This document shows positions 1 to 5,922 of a stretch of DNA of 9,627 nucleotides, one piece after another. A program made the translations under genes and the position numbers. Position 1 is the first letter of the stretch; each line of letters opens with the position of its first letter. The DNA is from Spirochaetaceae bacterium (GTDB taxonomy: Bacteria > Spirochaetota > Spirochaetia > Treponematales > Breznakiellaceae), in NCBI GenBank assembly GCA_031269165.1, contig JAISZQ010000084.1, positions 1-9,627 of the forward strand. The letters are read 5' to 3'. Under the pieces are notes generated by a model. That model made no database searches, had not been told where the DNA came from, and saw only the letters and a list, made by a program, of their open reading frames with translations.

Positions 1-668
1 AGCCGTTCGGCATGAGCGTTTTCGTAACAGCGCGTTTCCTCATTTCTGCTTGCCGCCAGCCCGCGGGCATTGAGCTTTTCAACGTATCTGTGCGAGCAGT
101 ACCGGCAGCCCCGATCCGAATGGCGGACGGGAAACGCCCCCTCCGGCAGTTCCTTAAGCGCCATCTCCAGGGCGCGGACAGCCCCTTCGGCTTCCAGCGC
201 GTCCCCCGCATGAAAGCCAACTACCTTTCTGGACCACAAATCCATCAGCAGGCTGAGATACAGAAATCCCTGATCCGTGCGGATACAGGTGATATCGCCC
301 GCCCACACCTGGTTAGGCCCGCCTAACACCATCCCTTTCACCAGATTATGAAACACAGGCAGGCTGTGCCGGGAATTCGTTGTCCTCAGCAGGCCCGGAA
401 GCAGGTCAATCAGCAGTGATTTCTCCCGCAGCACCTCGAAAAACCGGTCCCGCCCTGTTTTTACCCCCGCGTAAGCCAGTTCCGGCCCCAGTATATGGAA
501 CAGCTTCCTCCCCCAAGACGCGGTTGCGCCGCCCGCTCAGCCCGAACCAGCTGCTCTGTCAAGCCGCTGTCCGCTGCCCGCCGCCGTTCCCGGCTCGCTT
601 TGTAATAATTTTGCTCATCTCATGCCCAGTTTGCCGCACAGCCCTTCCGCCGTTACCGCCGCCTTCAT
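1..668 (-). pseudogene. IS3-family transposase OrfB (DDE integrase), frameshifted and partial
   Basis: OrfB is the catalytic rve-type DDE integrase. A plausible start is the ATG at 668 (MKAAVTAEGLCGKLGM), preceded by AAGGGGGG. The frame then changes twice. Near 616-623 it shifts to give QNYYKASRERRR...ERAAQPRLGG. Near 508-514, in a run of five C's on the plus strand, it shifts back to give RKLFHILGPELAYAGVKTGR. The rest is open to position 1 and includes PNQVWAGDIT (first Asp), HSDRGCRYCSHRY (second Asp) and ENAHAER (catalytic Glu, codon 6-8). The spacing is 59 and 35 residues, as expected for IS3. All three catalytic residues are therefore kept although the frame is broken. The last residues are outside the window. 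Confidence 0.88.
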
Positions 669-702
669 GCTACCCCCCTTGTCTTTCGCCTTCCGGCAAG
701 CG

Positions 703-1073
703 TTATAACGTTCTTTTTTTTAGCTCCTCCGTACTCGTCCCCAGACGCCCGCACGCTATGTCCAAAAACGCGCTCTCAAGACAATAATCCATGCGCGCGT
801 CCGCCCCGGCTGCCGAAGACAGCACGCCGCCTCCAGTTCCCGGATCCGGCTCCGCGCCGCCTTCAGTTCGTCAATCCCGCTCATCGTTTCCACCCTTACC
901 CTTTTGGGCAACATACCCTCCCGCCCGTATTGTTTTATCCATCTGCTCAAAGTTGAGCATCCGCGAATCCCGTTCCGCCGCCCCGCCTCGTCCAGGCTCG
1001 CATACTTCCCGGCCGCCACATCCTCCACGGCCCTCAGCTTAAATGCCTCGCTGTATCGTACCACATCCCTCAT
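703..1073 (-). pseudogene. IS3-family transposase OrfA, frameshifted
   Basis: OrfA is the small DNA-binding subunit of IS3 transposases. The ATG at 1073 follows a good Shine-Dalgarno stretch (AGGAGAAAG). Residues from about 5 to 55 form the helix-turn-helix, with RYSEAFKLRAVEDVAAGKY followed by ...STLSRWIKQYG. A short coiled-coil-like stretch (IDELKAARSRIRELEAA) comes next. After ELEAA, near 822-828, the original frame runs into non-homologous residues and stops at 756. Moving to the neighbouring frame restores a typical OrfA tail (DARMDYCLESAFLDIACGRL), which ends with a TAA at 703. One indel therefore breaks the gene. The tail ends in an A8G run like the slippery sites IS3 elements use to make the OrfAB fusion. 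Confidence 0.85.
713..721 (-). other. A8G slippery site at the OrfA/OrfB junction
   Basis: Read on the minus strand this is eight A's followed by G, in the last codons of the OrfA tail (CTA AAA AAA AGA). IS3-family elements commonly use an A-run ending in G for programmed -1 frameshifting. Here the -1 frame reaches a TGA next to the OrfB ATG, so fusion would need a further shift in this copy. The role is inferred from the family. Confidence 0.5.
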
Positions 1074-1096
1074 CTTTCTTTCTCCTCATGACAACT

Positions 1097-1387
1097 TTAA
1101 ACCAGGACGCGACATTTATCCCACGGCCGATCCCACTCATCCCGCATGGCACGGACTAGTGCAACACTGTCGCCTTTGAAAGCGTCCGTATCTTTCAGAC
1201 AGCCATAAAACGTATCGAAATTCCTGGAGAATTTGCTTGAGAACAGGCCGCGTAACCCCCCTTTTTTTTCGGGTTTCAGCGACACTTCGACCCGCACCGT
1301 TCCGAAAGGGTGATTTGTGGGCAAAGGAAGTTTAAGATCAAGAAACGGGCGGTCTGCCGGAATATCGACAATCTGCTCAATAACCAT
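1097..1387 (-). CDS. Small antitoxin-like protein, 3' end replaced by IS end
   Basis: A 96-residue protein starting MVIEQIVDIPADRPFLDLKL and ending YGCLKDTDAFKGDSVALVRA then MRDEWDRPWDK. I recognise this layout (an N-terminal IPADR strand, a variable linker, then a GCLK/GDxV/MRDEWD tail) from small treponemal proteins usually found just upstream of PIN-domain VapC toxins. Antitoxin is therefore an inference from family context, not from a named domain. The final residues CRVLV and the TAA stop are encoded by the first bases of the IS3 terminus (TGTCGCGTCCTGGTTTAA), so the native C-terminus is altered after about residue 91. Any toxin partner downstream would now lie beyond the IS, to the left of the window. 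There is no Shine-Dalgarno sequence; the -10 box ends 6 nt before the ATG. Confidence 0.65.
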   Translation of the reverse strand: MVIEQIVDIPADRPFLDLKLPLPTNHPFGTVRVEVSLKPEKKGGLRGLFSSKFSRNFDTFYGCLKDTDAFKGDSVALVRAMRDEWDRPWDKCRVLV

Positions 1388-1393
1388 AGCATA

Positions 1394-1422
1394 AGTATAG
1401 CAGAAAGGCTGGTAAACGGCAA
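1394..1422 (-). promoter_or_regulatory. Sigma-70-type promoter of the antitoxin-like gene
   Basis: TTGCCG (1422-1417) and TATACT (1399-1394) are separated by exactly 17 nt on the minus strand. The -10 box is only 6 nt from the ATG at 1387, so the expected transcription start falls on or next to the start codon. This implies a leaderless or nearly leaderless mRNA. Confidence 0.65.
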
Positions 1423-1485
1423 GCGCACACCGGCCCCGAAAGGGCTTTCCTTGGGCGCGTCGTGAGGGGAACGGGCGTCGGGATT

Positions 1486-1613
1486 GTCATTGCGAACCCG
1501 CGGCAGCATAGTTGCCGTTGGTGAAGCAATCCAGACGGGGGAAGGTTCTCACACGCTCGATGGCTCAACGCGAAGCGTTGCCTTCTGGATTGCTTCGCTT
1601 CGCTCGCAATGAC
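1486..1613. repeat. Palindromic repeat family A, copy 1
   Basis: The unit starts GTCATTGCGAAC and ends GCTTCGCTCGCAATGAC, so its ends are inverted repeats. The interior carries GAAGCAATCCAGACGGGG. This copy is longer than the next because its centre has about 30 extra bases, including a small CAACGCGAAGCGTTG palindrome. Such units are intergenic REP/MITE-like repeats seen in many bacterial genomes. The open frames across them are spurious. Confidence 0.85.
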
Positions 1614-1623
1614 GGGGGGGATT

Positions 1624-1721
1624 GTCATTGCGAACCCGCGGTAACATAGTTGCCGTTGGTGAAGCAATCCAGACGGGGGAAGGCTCTCCACACTGGATTG
1701 CTTCGCTTCGCTCGCAATGAC
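1624..1721. repeat. Palindromic repeat family A, copy 2
   Basis: Same ends as copy 1 and nearly identical in the left half, including the GTTGCCGTTGGTGAAGCAAT core. It is joined to copy 1 by the linker GGGGGGGATT. Another GGGGGGATT follows it and leads into a degenerate third start (GTCATGGCGAGGAGGCGACA at 1731-1750) that lacks a recognisable right end. From 1751 to 1810 I see no gene or clear terminator. Confidence 0.85.
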
Positions 1722-1810
1722 GGGGGGATTGTCATGGCGAGGAGGCGACACGTCTGCGGCTTGCCGCCCCCTCACACCGCGACGGGCCCAAGCACCTCCA
1801 CGGCAGGTGG

Positions 1811-3418
1811 CTACGCTAACTCGCCGGCTGCTTTGACTTTGACGCGGTTTGTGTTGTTTGGCTGATATTGCAGGGGCACCTCTTCCACATCGACAATTTC
1901 GACAGTGTCGGGTTTTGCGCCGGCTTGTATCGCCAATTTCACCGCCTCCGCCTTGCCGTCTTCGAGGGCCTTTTCACGGGGAACGTCGTTGAACGAGACC
2001 AGTTTCTCGTACACCCCGCTTACTTTGGAAATGGCGGAACCGATCGCGTTGGCGACGGCAAAATGCGGCGGCTTGTAGAGGTTTTTCGCGCCCGCGATCT
2101 TTTCCGGCAACAGGATAGAGCCCCCGCCGACCAAGATCACGTCGATGTCTTCGCTCGAAGTTTTAATGGAATCGAGGCTTTCCTCGACCATCTCGACGAT
2201 CCGTTTCTGCGCTTTTTCGGCGATGCTTTTGTCGAGGCGCGCCACGCGGGAAGCGTCCCCCACATCGGCAAGCCCGCACCGCACCGCAATGTCTGTGGCG
2301 GTAAGCGTGTCCCCGCCAAACACAAGCGCCTTTTTCGTCAACTCGTAGCCCACGCTGTCGGGGCCGACAGTAACAACGCCCCCGTTCTCGCGCACAATAC
2401 TCCCCCCGCCCAAGCCGATGGAAATCACGTCCGGCATACGGAAATTCGTGCGGACGCCGCCGATCGTAACGGCAACACCTGATTCGCGGGGAAAACCGTT
2501 TTGCAAAATGCCGAAATCGGTCGTTGTGCCGCCAATGTCGATCACCACGGCGTTGGACAACTGGGAAAGATGACTTGCGCCGCGAATGCTGTTGGTGGGA
2601 CCGCAGGCAATCGTCAAAATCGGGTATCGGCGGGCGTTATCCCTGTTCATCAGCGTCCCGTCGTTTTGCGAAAAATAGATGTCTGCCTCGGTAACGCCCT
2701 GTTCGCGGAGACTCGTAACGAAGCCCTCGGTAAAGGCGCGGGCAACCTCGAACAGCGCGGCGTTCAGTATCGTGGCGTTTTCCCGTTCGATGAGCCCCAT
2801 ACTGCCGATTTTCGATGAGCGCGAAATATACACCTCGTTGCCCATGACCTCGCGCAGAATCGCCGCAGCCTCGGCCTCGTTTTCGTCCCGGACAACGGAA
2901 AAGAGCTGGCTTATGGCAACCGACGTAACGCCCTTCGCCTTGCACCGTTCAAAAAACGCCCGTGCCGCGTCCCGGTCGAATTCGGCCACGGGCTTGCCGT
3001 CAAACTCATACCCCCCGCGAATGACCGCCGTTTCCACCGCGACCGCCGCCAAATCATCCGCCCAATCGACCATCGGCGTAATTCCCGTTGTGGCCGGCGC
3101 CCCGATACGTAAAACGCCGACGTTGGAAAGACGCTTCCGTTCAACGATCGCGTTCGTGCACTGCGTCGTGCCGAGCATCGCTTTCCTGATACACTTCCGG
3201 TCAATGCCGGACTCGTCAAGAACCGCCTTTACCGCCGCCTCAATCCCCCCGTGAATGTCCGCCGTGGTGGGAACCTTCTTGCTGGCAACAACGGCAAGGG
3301 TGCCTCCGGCACCCACGGTCCCCTTGGCTTCCCCCTGTCCATCATGCTCACGAATGATAACGGCATCGGTGTTCGTCCCGCCCACATCAACGCCCAGCCG
3401 GTATGCTTTTCCGTCCAT
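1811..3418 (-). CDS. Hydantoinase/oxoprolinase-family protein (HyuA-like)
   Basis: A 535-residue protein of the ASKHA-fold hydantoinase A/5-oxoprolinase family, whose members perform ATP-dependent ring opening of lactams or related carboxylations in the cytoplasm. Visible motifs: phosphate-1 loop LGVDVGGTNTD (residues 8-18), GTTQCTNAI (83-91), QNDGTLM (251-257), CGPTNSIRGA (272-281), phosphate-2 loop VVIDIGGTTTDFG (291-303), SIGLGGGS (333-340) and adenosine loop VILVGGGS (427-434). The length fits the short family members that often sit next to a DUF917 protein, rather than the full 5-oxoprolinase. No DUF917 or HyuB partner lies beside it; both flanks are non-coding, so it appears monocistronic and its substrate cannot be stated. 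I chose the second ATG (3418) because AAGGAG is 6 nt upstream of it but touches the ATG at 3424. Confidence 0.9.
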   Translation of the reverse strand: MDGKAYRLGVDVGGTNTDAVIIREHDGQGEAKGTVGAGGTLAVVASKKVPTTADIHGGIEAAVKAVLDESGIDRKCIRKAMLGTTQCTNAIVERKRLSNVGVLRIGAPATTGITPMVDWADDLAAVAVETAVIRGGYEFDGKPVAEFDRDAARAFFERCKAKGVTSVAISQLFSVVRDENEAEAAAILREVMGNEVYISRSSKIGSMGLIERENATILNAALFEVARAFTEGFVTSLREQGVTEADIYFSQNDGTLMNRDNARRYPILTIACGPTNSIRGASHLSQLSNAVVIDIGGTTTDFGILQNGFPRESGVAVTIGGVRTNFRMPDVISIGLGGGSIVRENGGVVTVGPDSVGYELTKKALVFGGDTLTATDIAVRCGLADVGDASRVARLDKSIAEKAQKRIVEMVEESLDSIKTSSEDIDVILVGGGSILLPEKIAGAKNLYKPPHFAVANAIGSAISKVSGVYEKLVSFNDVPREKALEDGKAEAVKLAIQAGAKPDTVEIVDVEEVPLQYQPNNTNRVKVKAAGELA

Positions 3419-3424
3419 CCTCAT

Positions 3425-3430
3425 CTCCTT
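3425..3430 (-). promoter_or_regulatory. Ribosome binding site fixing the HyuA-like start
   Basis: AAGGAG directly abuts the ATG at 3424 (zero spacing) and lies 6 nt before the in-frame ATG at 3418. The downstream ATG is therefore the better start; the difference is only two residues. Confidence 0.7.
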
Positions 3431-3488
3431 GACGCGGTTTCACCCCCGCGTTCTTGTATGCGCTACTCCTTAAGGAACAGTTCTTCAG

Positions 3489-3517
3489 ATACTATCCGAA
3501 AGAGGAATTTTTTTCCA
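3489..3517 (-). promoter_or_regulatory. Possible promoter of the HyuA-like gene
   Basis: TGGAAA (3517-3512), a 17-nt spacer and TAGTAT (3494-3489) each match consensus at 4 of 6 positions. A leader of about 65 nt would follow; it contains the palindrome TCCTTAAGGA (3467-3476). This is the best candidate I found upstream of the gene, but it is weak. Confidence 0.3.
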
Positions 3518-3582
3518 CAGATTGCGTGGATTGCGCAGAAATTACGATTTCAAAAAAAGGGGGAATTGGCAAGTTGCCACGC

Positions 3583-3680
3583 CTTCCCCCTCGCTCCAGA
3601 CTTGCTCCGGGGCTTTGCCCCTTCGCAATTCTTACGCTACCCCCTTCAACGGGGGCCCGCCCCCGTAACGCCCCCATCCC
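3583..3680. repeat. GC-rich palindromic repeat family B, copy 1
   Basis: Shares the order CCTTCCCCCTCGCTCC, then CTACCCCCTTCAACGGGGG, then CCCCCGTAACGCCCCC with copies at 5346-5447 (inverted) and 9156-9340. It contains hairpins GGGGC-TTT-GCCCC (3609-3621) and ACGGGGG-CCCG-CCCCCGT (3649-3666). An intergenic repeat of unknown function. Confidence 0.65.
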
Positions 3681-3732
3681 GGCGAGGAGACCGCCCTCCT
3701 CATGTGAGGCTTTCTGTAACGCCCTTTTTGCT

Positions 3733-3764
3733 GGCTAACCGGGGGGTTTTGCCCCCGGTTAGCC
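3733..3764. repeat. Perfect 13-bp hairpin
   Basis: GGCTAACCGGGGG (3733-3745) pairs perfectly with CCCCCGGTTAGCC (3752-3764) around a 6-nt loop. Neither strand has a T-run after the stem, so it is not a canonical terminator. It may be a repeat arm or an RNA-stability element. Confidence 0.75.
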
Positions 3765-4013
3765 GGGCGGGAACACGGAGGAAAACGTGAATTGGGGCGA
3801 AAAAGGCGCTTCCGAGCCCATTCCAGCCGGACGGGGGCTGCCCCAAGTGAGCGGGGACAGCCCTCAGCCGCAATATTTGTGTGAAAACCGCCTCTCCAAC
3901 GCCTTCTTTTTCGTTTTTCCTCGCCGTGCGCCGCATTTATCTGTGTTTTCCCGCCCCGGCACACCGGAAACGGCCCGAAATTCGCTTCTTTTTCGCCTTC
4001 TCCCCAGCGGCGC

Positions 4014-4080
4014 GGACAGACCTCTCCCAAGGCCATCGCCCAACGATGGCCTCAAGGACCGGTCTGTCCCGTTTTTTTTT
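4014..4080 (+). terminator. Strong plus-strand intrinsic-terminator-like structure
   Basis: GGACAGACC (4014-4022) pairs with GGTCTGTCC (4061-4069). Nested inside, AGGCCATCG (4030-4038) pairs with CGATGGCCT (4044-4052) around CCCAA. A run of nine T's (4072-4080) follows directly on the plus strand. No plus-strand gene is seen upstream. On the minus strand, where the methyltransferase gene ends, the hairpin has the A's before it and no T-run after it, so it would not be a standard terminator for that gene. Confidence 0.7.
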
Positions 4081-5272
4081 GAAACACATACCATTTCCCC
4101 CCGTTTTTTGCGCCAAAATCCTCGTTTTTCATGCGCCGTGTCATGTCGGTAACCGTTGCGGCGGGGAGAGACTGCGGGGCAAGCGAAAACCGTTTTAGTT
4201 TAACGCCGAATAACAGCGTCCCGTTTTTGGTGAGCAGAGACAAACAGTTTTGGATGAGCGTTTCATAGCCGCGCCTCACGTCGAAAAAGTCCGTCATTTT
4301 TTTGGAATTGGAAAAGACCGGCGGGTCAAGAATAATGAAATCCCATGTCCGCCCGTCGTTGCGTGCCTGGTCGATAAACCGTAGCGCATCGACTCGTATA
4401 AATTGATAACGCTCGTCCGTACAGCCGTTAAGCGCGAAGTTCTTGCGGGCCCACTCAAGATACGTTGACGACAAGTCCACTGAATCGACGGAGACCGCGC
4501 CGCCTTTCACCGCCGCAACCGAGAGGCTTCCGGTATAGCAAAAAAGATTGAGGACGCGCTTCCCACCGCACTCCTCGCGCAGCCACGAACGGACGTTCCG
4601 CGCGTCGAGAAAGAGGCCGGTGTCAAGATAGTCCGAAAGGTTTACGATGAAGCGCATATCCTTCTCGTGTACGGTCGTGGTGATGTGGCGGCTGTCTCTT
4701 TTTGTATACTGGTCGGTGCCGCGCTGTCGCTCCCGCTGTTTCAGAAAAATGTTTTTATCCGGTATCGCCAACGCCGTTCCGATAGCGCTCCGCATTGTGG
4801 AAAGCCACGCCGTTTCCCCGGCAGACACGCCCCCATCTTGCCGCTTGTACAACGCGCCGACAACGAAGGCGGCGGCGGGGCGGTCATGAACGGTGGGAAC
4901 AGGCCCCTGATGTTCCGGCGTGATTGCCGGGGAGAGGGCTGTCCCCGGCACGGCGTATATGTCCAAAACCAGCGGGATTTCCGGGATGTCGCGGTCGTAG
5001 AGCCGGAAGGCATCGCAACCGGAACGCCGCGCCCATTTACGGAGGTGCCGATAACGCTTACACAGACGATTGGCGAGCATCTCGGCCTGGTCGTTGATTT
5101 TATCGGCCGTGGGCGGGGGCTTGGGGATAGAGGGACGAAACTCCCGGCTTAAACATTCGTCGAAACATATATTGTTTCCGTTACCCCTTTGACGGGGCCG
5201 GGCAACAGGCTTTTCGTGAGTTCCCGTTGGTTTCCGTGAGCGGGGGCGCGGGTGGGGCGGTACTTCGTTCAT
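4052..5272 (-). CDS. RlmK-type 23S rRNA (guanine-N7) methyltransferase, free-standing
   Basis: A 406-residue class I SAM-dependent methyltransferase matching the C-terminal (RlmK) half of RlmL/RlmKL, which makes m7G2069 in E. coli 23S rRNA. Order of features: a Pro/Arg-rich N-terminal tail (1-55); MLANRLCKRYRHLRKWARR (65-83) with LYDRDIPE (91-98), typical of the RlmK entry region; LKQRERQRGTDQY (177-189); NLSDYLDTGLFLDAR (211-225); SAM loop LNLFCYTGSLSV (241-252); DLSSTYLEWARKNFALNG (266-283); and catalytic-loop ILDPPVFSNSKKM (314-326). The N-terminal THUMP/RlmL half is absent, so only the RlmK activity is expected. A GTG at 5308 would add 12 residues, but a TATAAT lies inside that extension, so I prefer the ATG. 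The last residues (KTGQTGP) are encoded by the terminator-like palindrome. Confidence 0.85.
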   Translation of the reverse strand: MNEVPPHPRPRSRKPTGTHEKPVARPRQRGNGNNICFDECLSREFRPSIPKPPPTADKINDQAEMLANRLCKRYRHLRKWARRSGCDAFRLYDRDIPEIPLVLDIYAVPGTALSPAITPEHQGPVPTVHDRPAAAFVVGALYKRQDGGVSAGETAWLSTMRSAIGTALAIPDKNIFLKQRERQRGTDQYTKRDSRHITTTVHEKDMRFIVNLSDYLDTGLFLDARNVRSWLREECGGKRVLNLFCYTGSLSVAAVKGGAVSVDSVDLSSTYLEWARKNFALNGCTDERYQFIRVDALRFIDQARNDGRTWDFIILDPPVFSNSKKMTDFFDVRRGYETLIQNCLSLLTKNGTLLFGVKLKRFSLAPQSLPAATVTDMTRRMKNEDFGAKNGGKWYVFQKKTGQTGP

Positions 5273-5278
5273 GGCGAG

Positions 5279-5284
5279 ATTATA
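5279..5284 (-). promoter_or_regulatory. -10 box next to the methyltransferase ATG
   Basis: A perfect TATAAT (5284-5279) lies 6 nt before the ATG at 5272, the same spacing as at the antitoxin-like gene (1387). The -35 region at 17-nt spacing (TGGAAG) is poor. A second TATAAT at 5334-5329 is followed directly by AAGGAG. It could drive a longer transcript, but no start codon is well placed after that AAGGAG (the GTG at 5308 is 13 nt away). Confidence 0.45.
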
Positions 5285-5345
5285 CCCTATAACCCTTCCC
5301 GCTTCCACGGATAGAGTGATTCTCCTTTATTATACCAAACACCAA

Positions 5346-5447
5346 AGTGCCGGGGGCGTTGCGGGGGGCTGACCCCCGCAGAGGGGGATAGCGAAGGACC
5401 CTAAGCGCAAGCGGCGGGCCGTAGCGAAGGGGGAGACTTCCCCCTCT
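5346..5447. repeat. GC-rich palindromic repeat family B, copy 2 (inverted)
   Basis: On the minus strand it reads CCCCCTTCGCTACGG then TCGCTATCCCCCTCTGC, then CCCCCCGCAACGCCCCCGG, matching the copies at 3583 and 9156. It contains a perfect TGCGGGGG-GCTGA-CCCCCGCA hairpin (5360-5380). From 5448 to 5515 I see nothing recognisable. Confidence 0.65.
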
Positions 5448-5515
5448 TTGGGTATTCTTAAGGAGAACGACTATACCAGCCTGTCTCTCATCGGAATTCG
5501 GGGGGCACGCGCGGT

Positions 5516-5622
5516 GCGCGAATGGATAATGGATAATTGAAAATGGATAATGCCGTGTTTTGAACGCCGGGCGTTTCCTTCCTATCTTTTTCAATTTACC
5601 ATTTATCATTTTCAATTCGCGC
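5516..5622. repeat. MITE-like inverted-repeat unit of about 107 bp
   Basis: GCGCGAAT (5516-5523) and ATTCGCGC (5615-5622) form perfect 8-bp ends. Inside them, AT-rich arms (TGGATAATTGAAAA on the left; TTTTCAATTTACCATTTATC and TTTTCAATTC on the right) are imperfect inverted repeats. Units built from GGATAATGGATAATTG are familiar intergenic repeats in bacteria. This one ends 15 nt before the -35 box of the toxin-antitoxin promoter. Confidence 0.6.
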
Positions 5623-5637
5623 AAAGCATGCGCATCA

Positions 5638-5666
5638 TTGACAGGCTTTTGTCGACGGCATAAAAT
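5638..5666 (+). promoter_or_regulatory. Promoter of the vapBC-like operon
   Basis: A consensus TTGACA (5638-5643), a 17-nt spacer and TAAAAT (5661-5666). Transcription would start near 5673, just before the GGAGG at 5675-5679 that serves the ATG at 5689 with 9-nt spacing. The spacer contains GTCGAC, a possible but unproven operator core for autoregulation. Confidence 0.8.
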
Positions 5667-5688
5667 ACAAGAATGGAGGATCGAGCGG

Positions 5689-5922
5689 ATGGAGATACTT
5701 GGTTATATTGAAAAAGGGCGGTTTGTTCCCGACAGCCCGATGAATTTCGAGGGCCGGACAAGGGCGGTTTTAACCGTGGATGGTCATGCGGCGATCAACG
5801 TGGAAGAAAACCATCGGGCATGGGGAGAATTTCTTGATGCCATACGAAACAGCGATGAGGAGTTACCCGGAATGCCTGAACGTCTCCCGTTCAGGAATCC
5901 TGAGGAGATAGACCGTTTATGA
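5689..5922 (+). CDS. VapB-like antitoxin
   Basis: A 77-residue acidic protein starting MEILGYIEKGRFVPDSP and ending EELPGMPERLPFRNPEEIDR-L. The opening strand-turn pattern (IEKGRFVPDSP...GRTRAVLTVD) resembles small antitoxins with a swapped-hairpin DNA-binding N-terminus. The Glu/Pro-rich tail fits a flexible toxin-wrapping segment. I cannot assign a precise family; the role rests mainly on position. Its TGA overlaps the ATG of the PIN-domain gene (ATGA, 5919-5922), which implies coupled translation. The frame is open further upstream to 5560, but GGAGG at 5675-5679 and the promoter at 5638-5666 fix this start. It is probably an autorepressor together with its toxin, as is usual for such pairs. 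Confidence 0.75.
   Translation: MEILGYIEKGRFVPDSPMNFEGRTRAVLTVDGHAAINVEENHRAWGEFLDAIRNSDEELPGMPERLPFRNPEEIDRL

Larger units (their letters stand above)
1..1114 (-). mobile_element. IS3-family insertion sequence, partial (cut by window edge)
   Basis: The minus strand encodes a recognisable IS3-type OrfA (helix-turn-helix) followed by an OrfB integrase with a D(59)D(35)E triad. The likely upstream terminus reads TGTCGCGTCCTGG, starting at 1114; it begins with TG as IS3 ends do and lies 40 nt before the OrfA start. The other end is beyond position 1, so terminal inverted repeats and target duplication cannot be checked. Both reading frames carry indels, so this copy looks inactive unless the frame breaks are sequencing errors. 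It interrupts the 3' end of the antitoxin-like gene on its right. Confidence 0.85.
3431..4051. other. Long non-coding region rich in hairpins
   Basis: About 620 bases without a credible gene. In order it holds the HyuA leader, a short direct-repeat-like patch (CACAGATTGCGTGGATTGCG), a family B GC-rich repeat, a 13-bp hairpin at 3733-3764, another at 3835-3863 (GGGCTGCCCC paired with GGGGaCAGCCC, one bulged A), then pyrimidine-rich sequence leading into a terminator-like structure. Open frames here are long only because the sequence is GC-rich; none shows a domain or a ribosome binding site. Confidence 0.7.

Noticed and set aside
1377..1775. Minus-strand open frame of 132 codons across the repeats (peptides like VIASEAKQS)
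   Set aside because: It is translation of the GTCATTGCGAG palindromic repeats; such peptides are well-known spurious calls, and there is no ribosome binding site.
1868..3254. Plus-strand open frames of up to 204 codons opposite the HyuA-like gene
   Set aside because: They mirror a convincing minus-strand gene and show no domain.
3632..4036. Minus-strand open frame of 134 codons in the non-coding region
   Set aside because: It runs through family B repeat and hairpins, is Arg/Pro-rich and has no ribosome binding site or family match.
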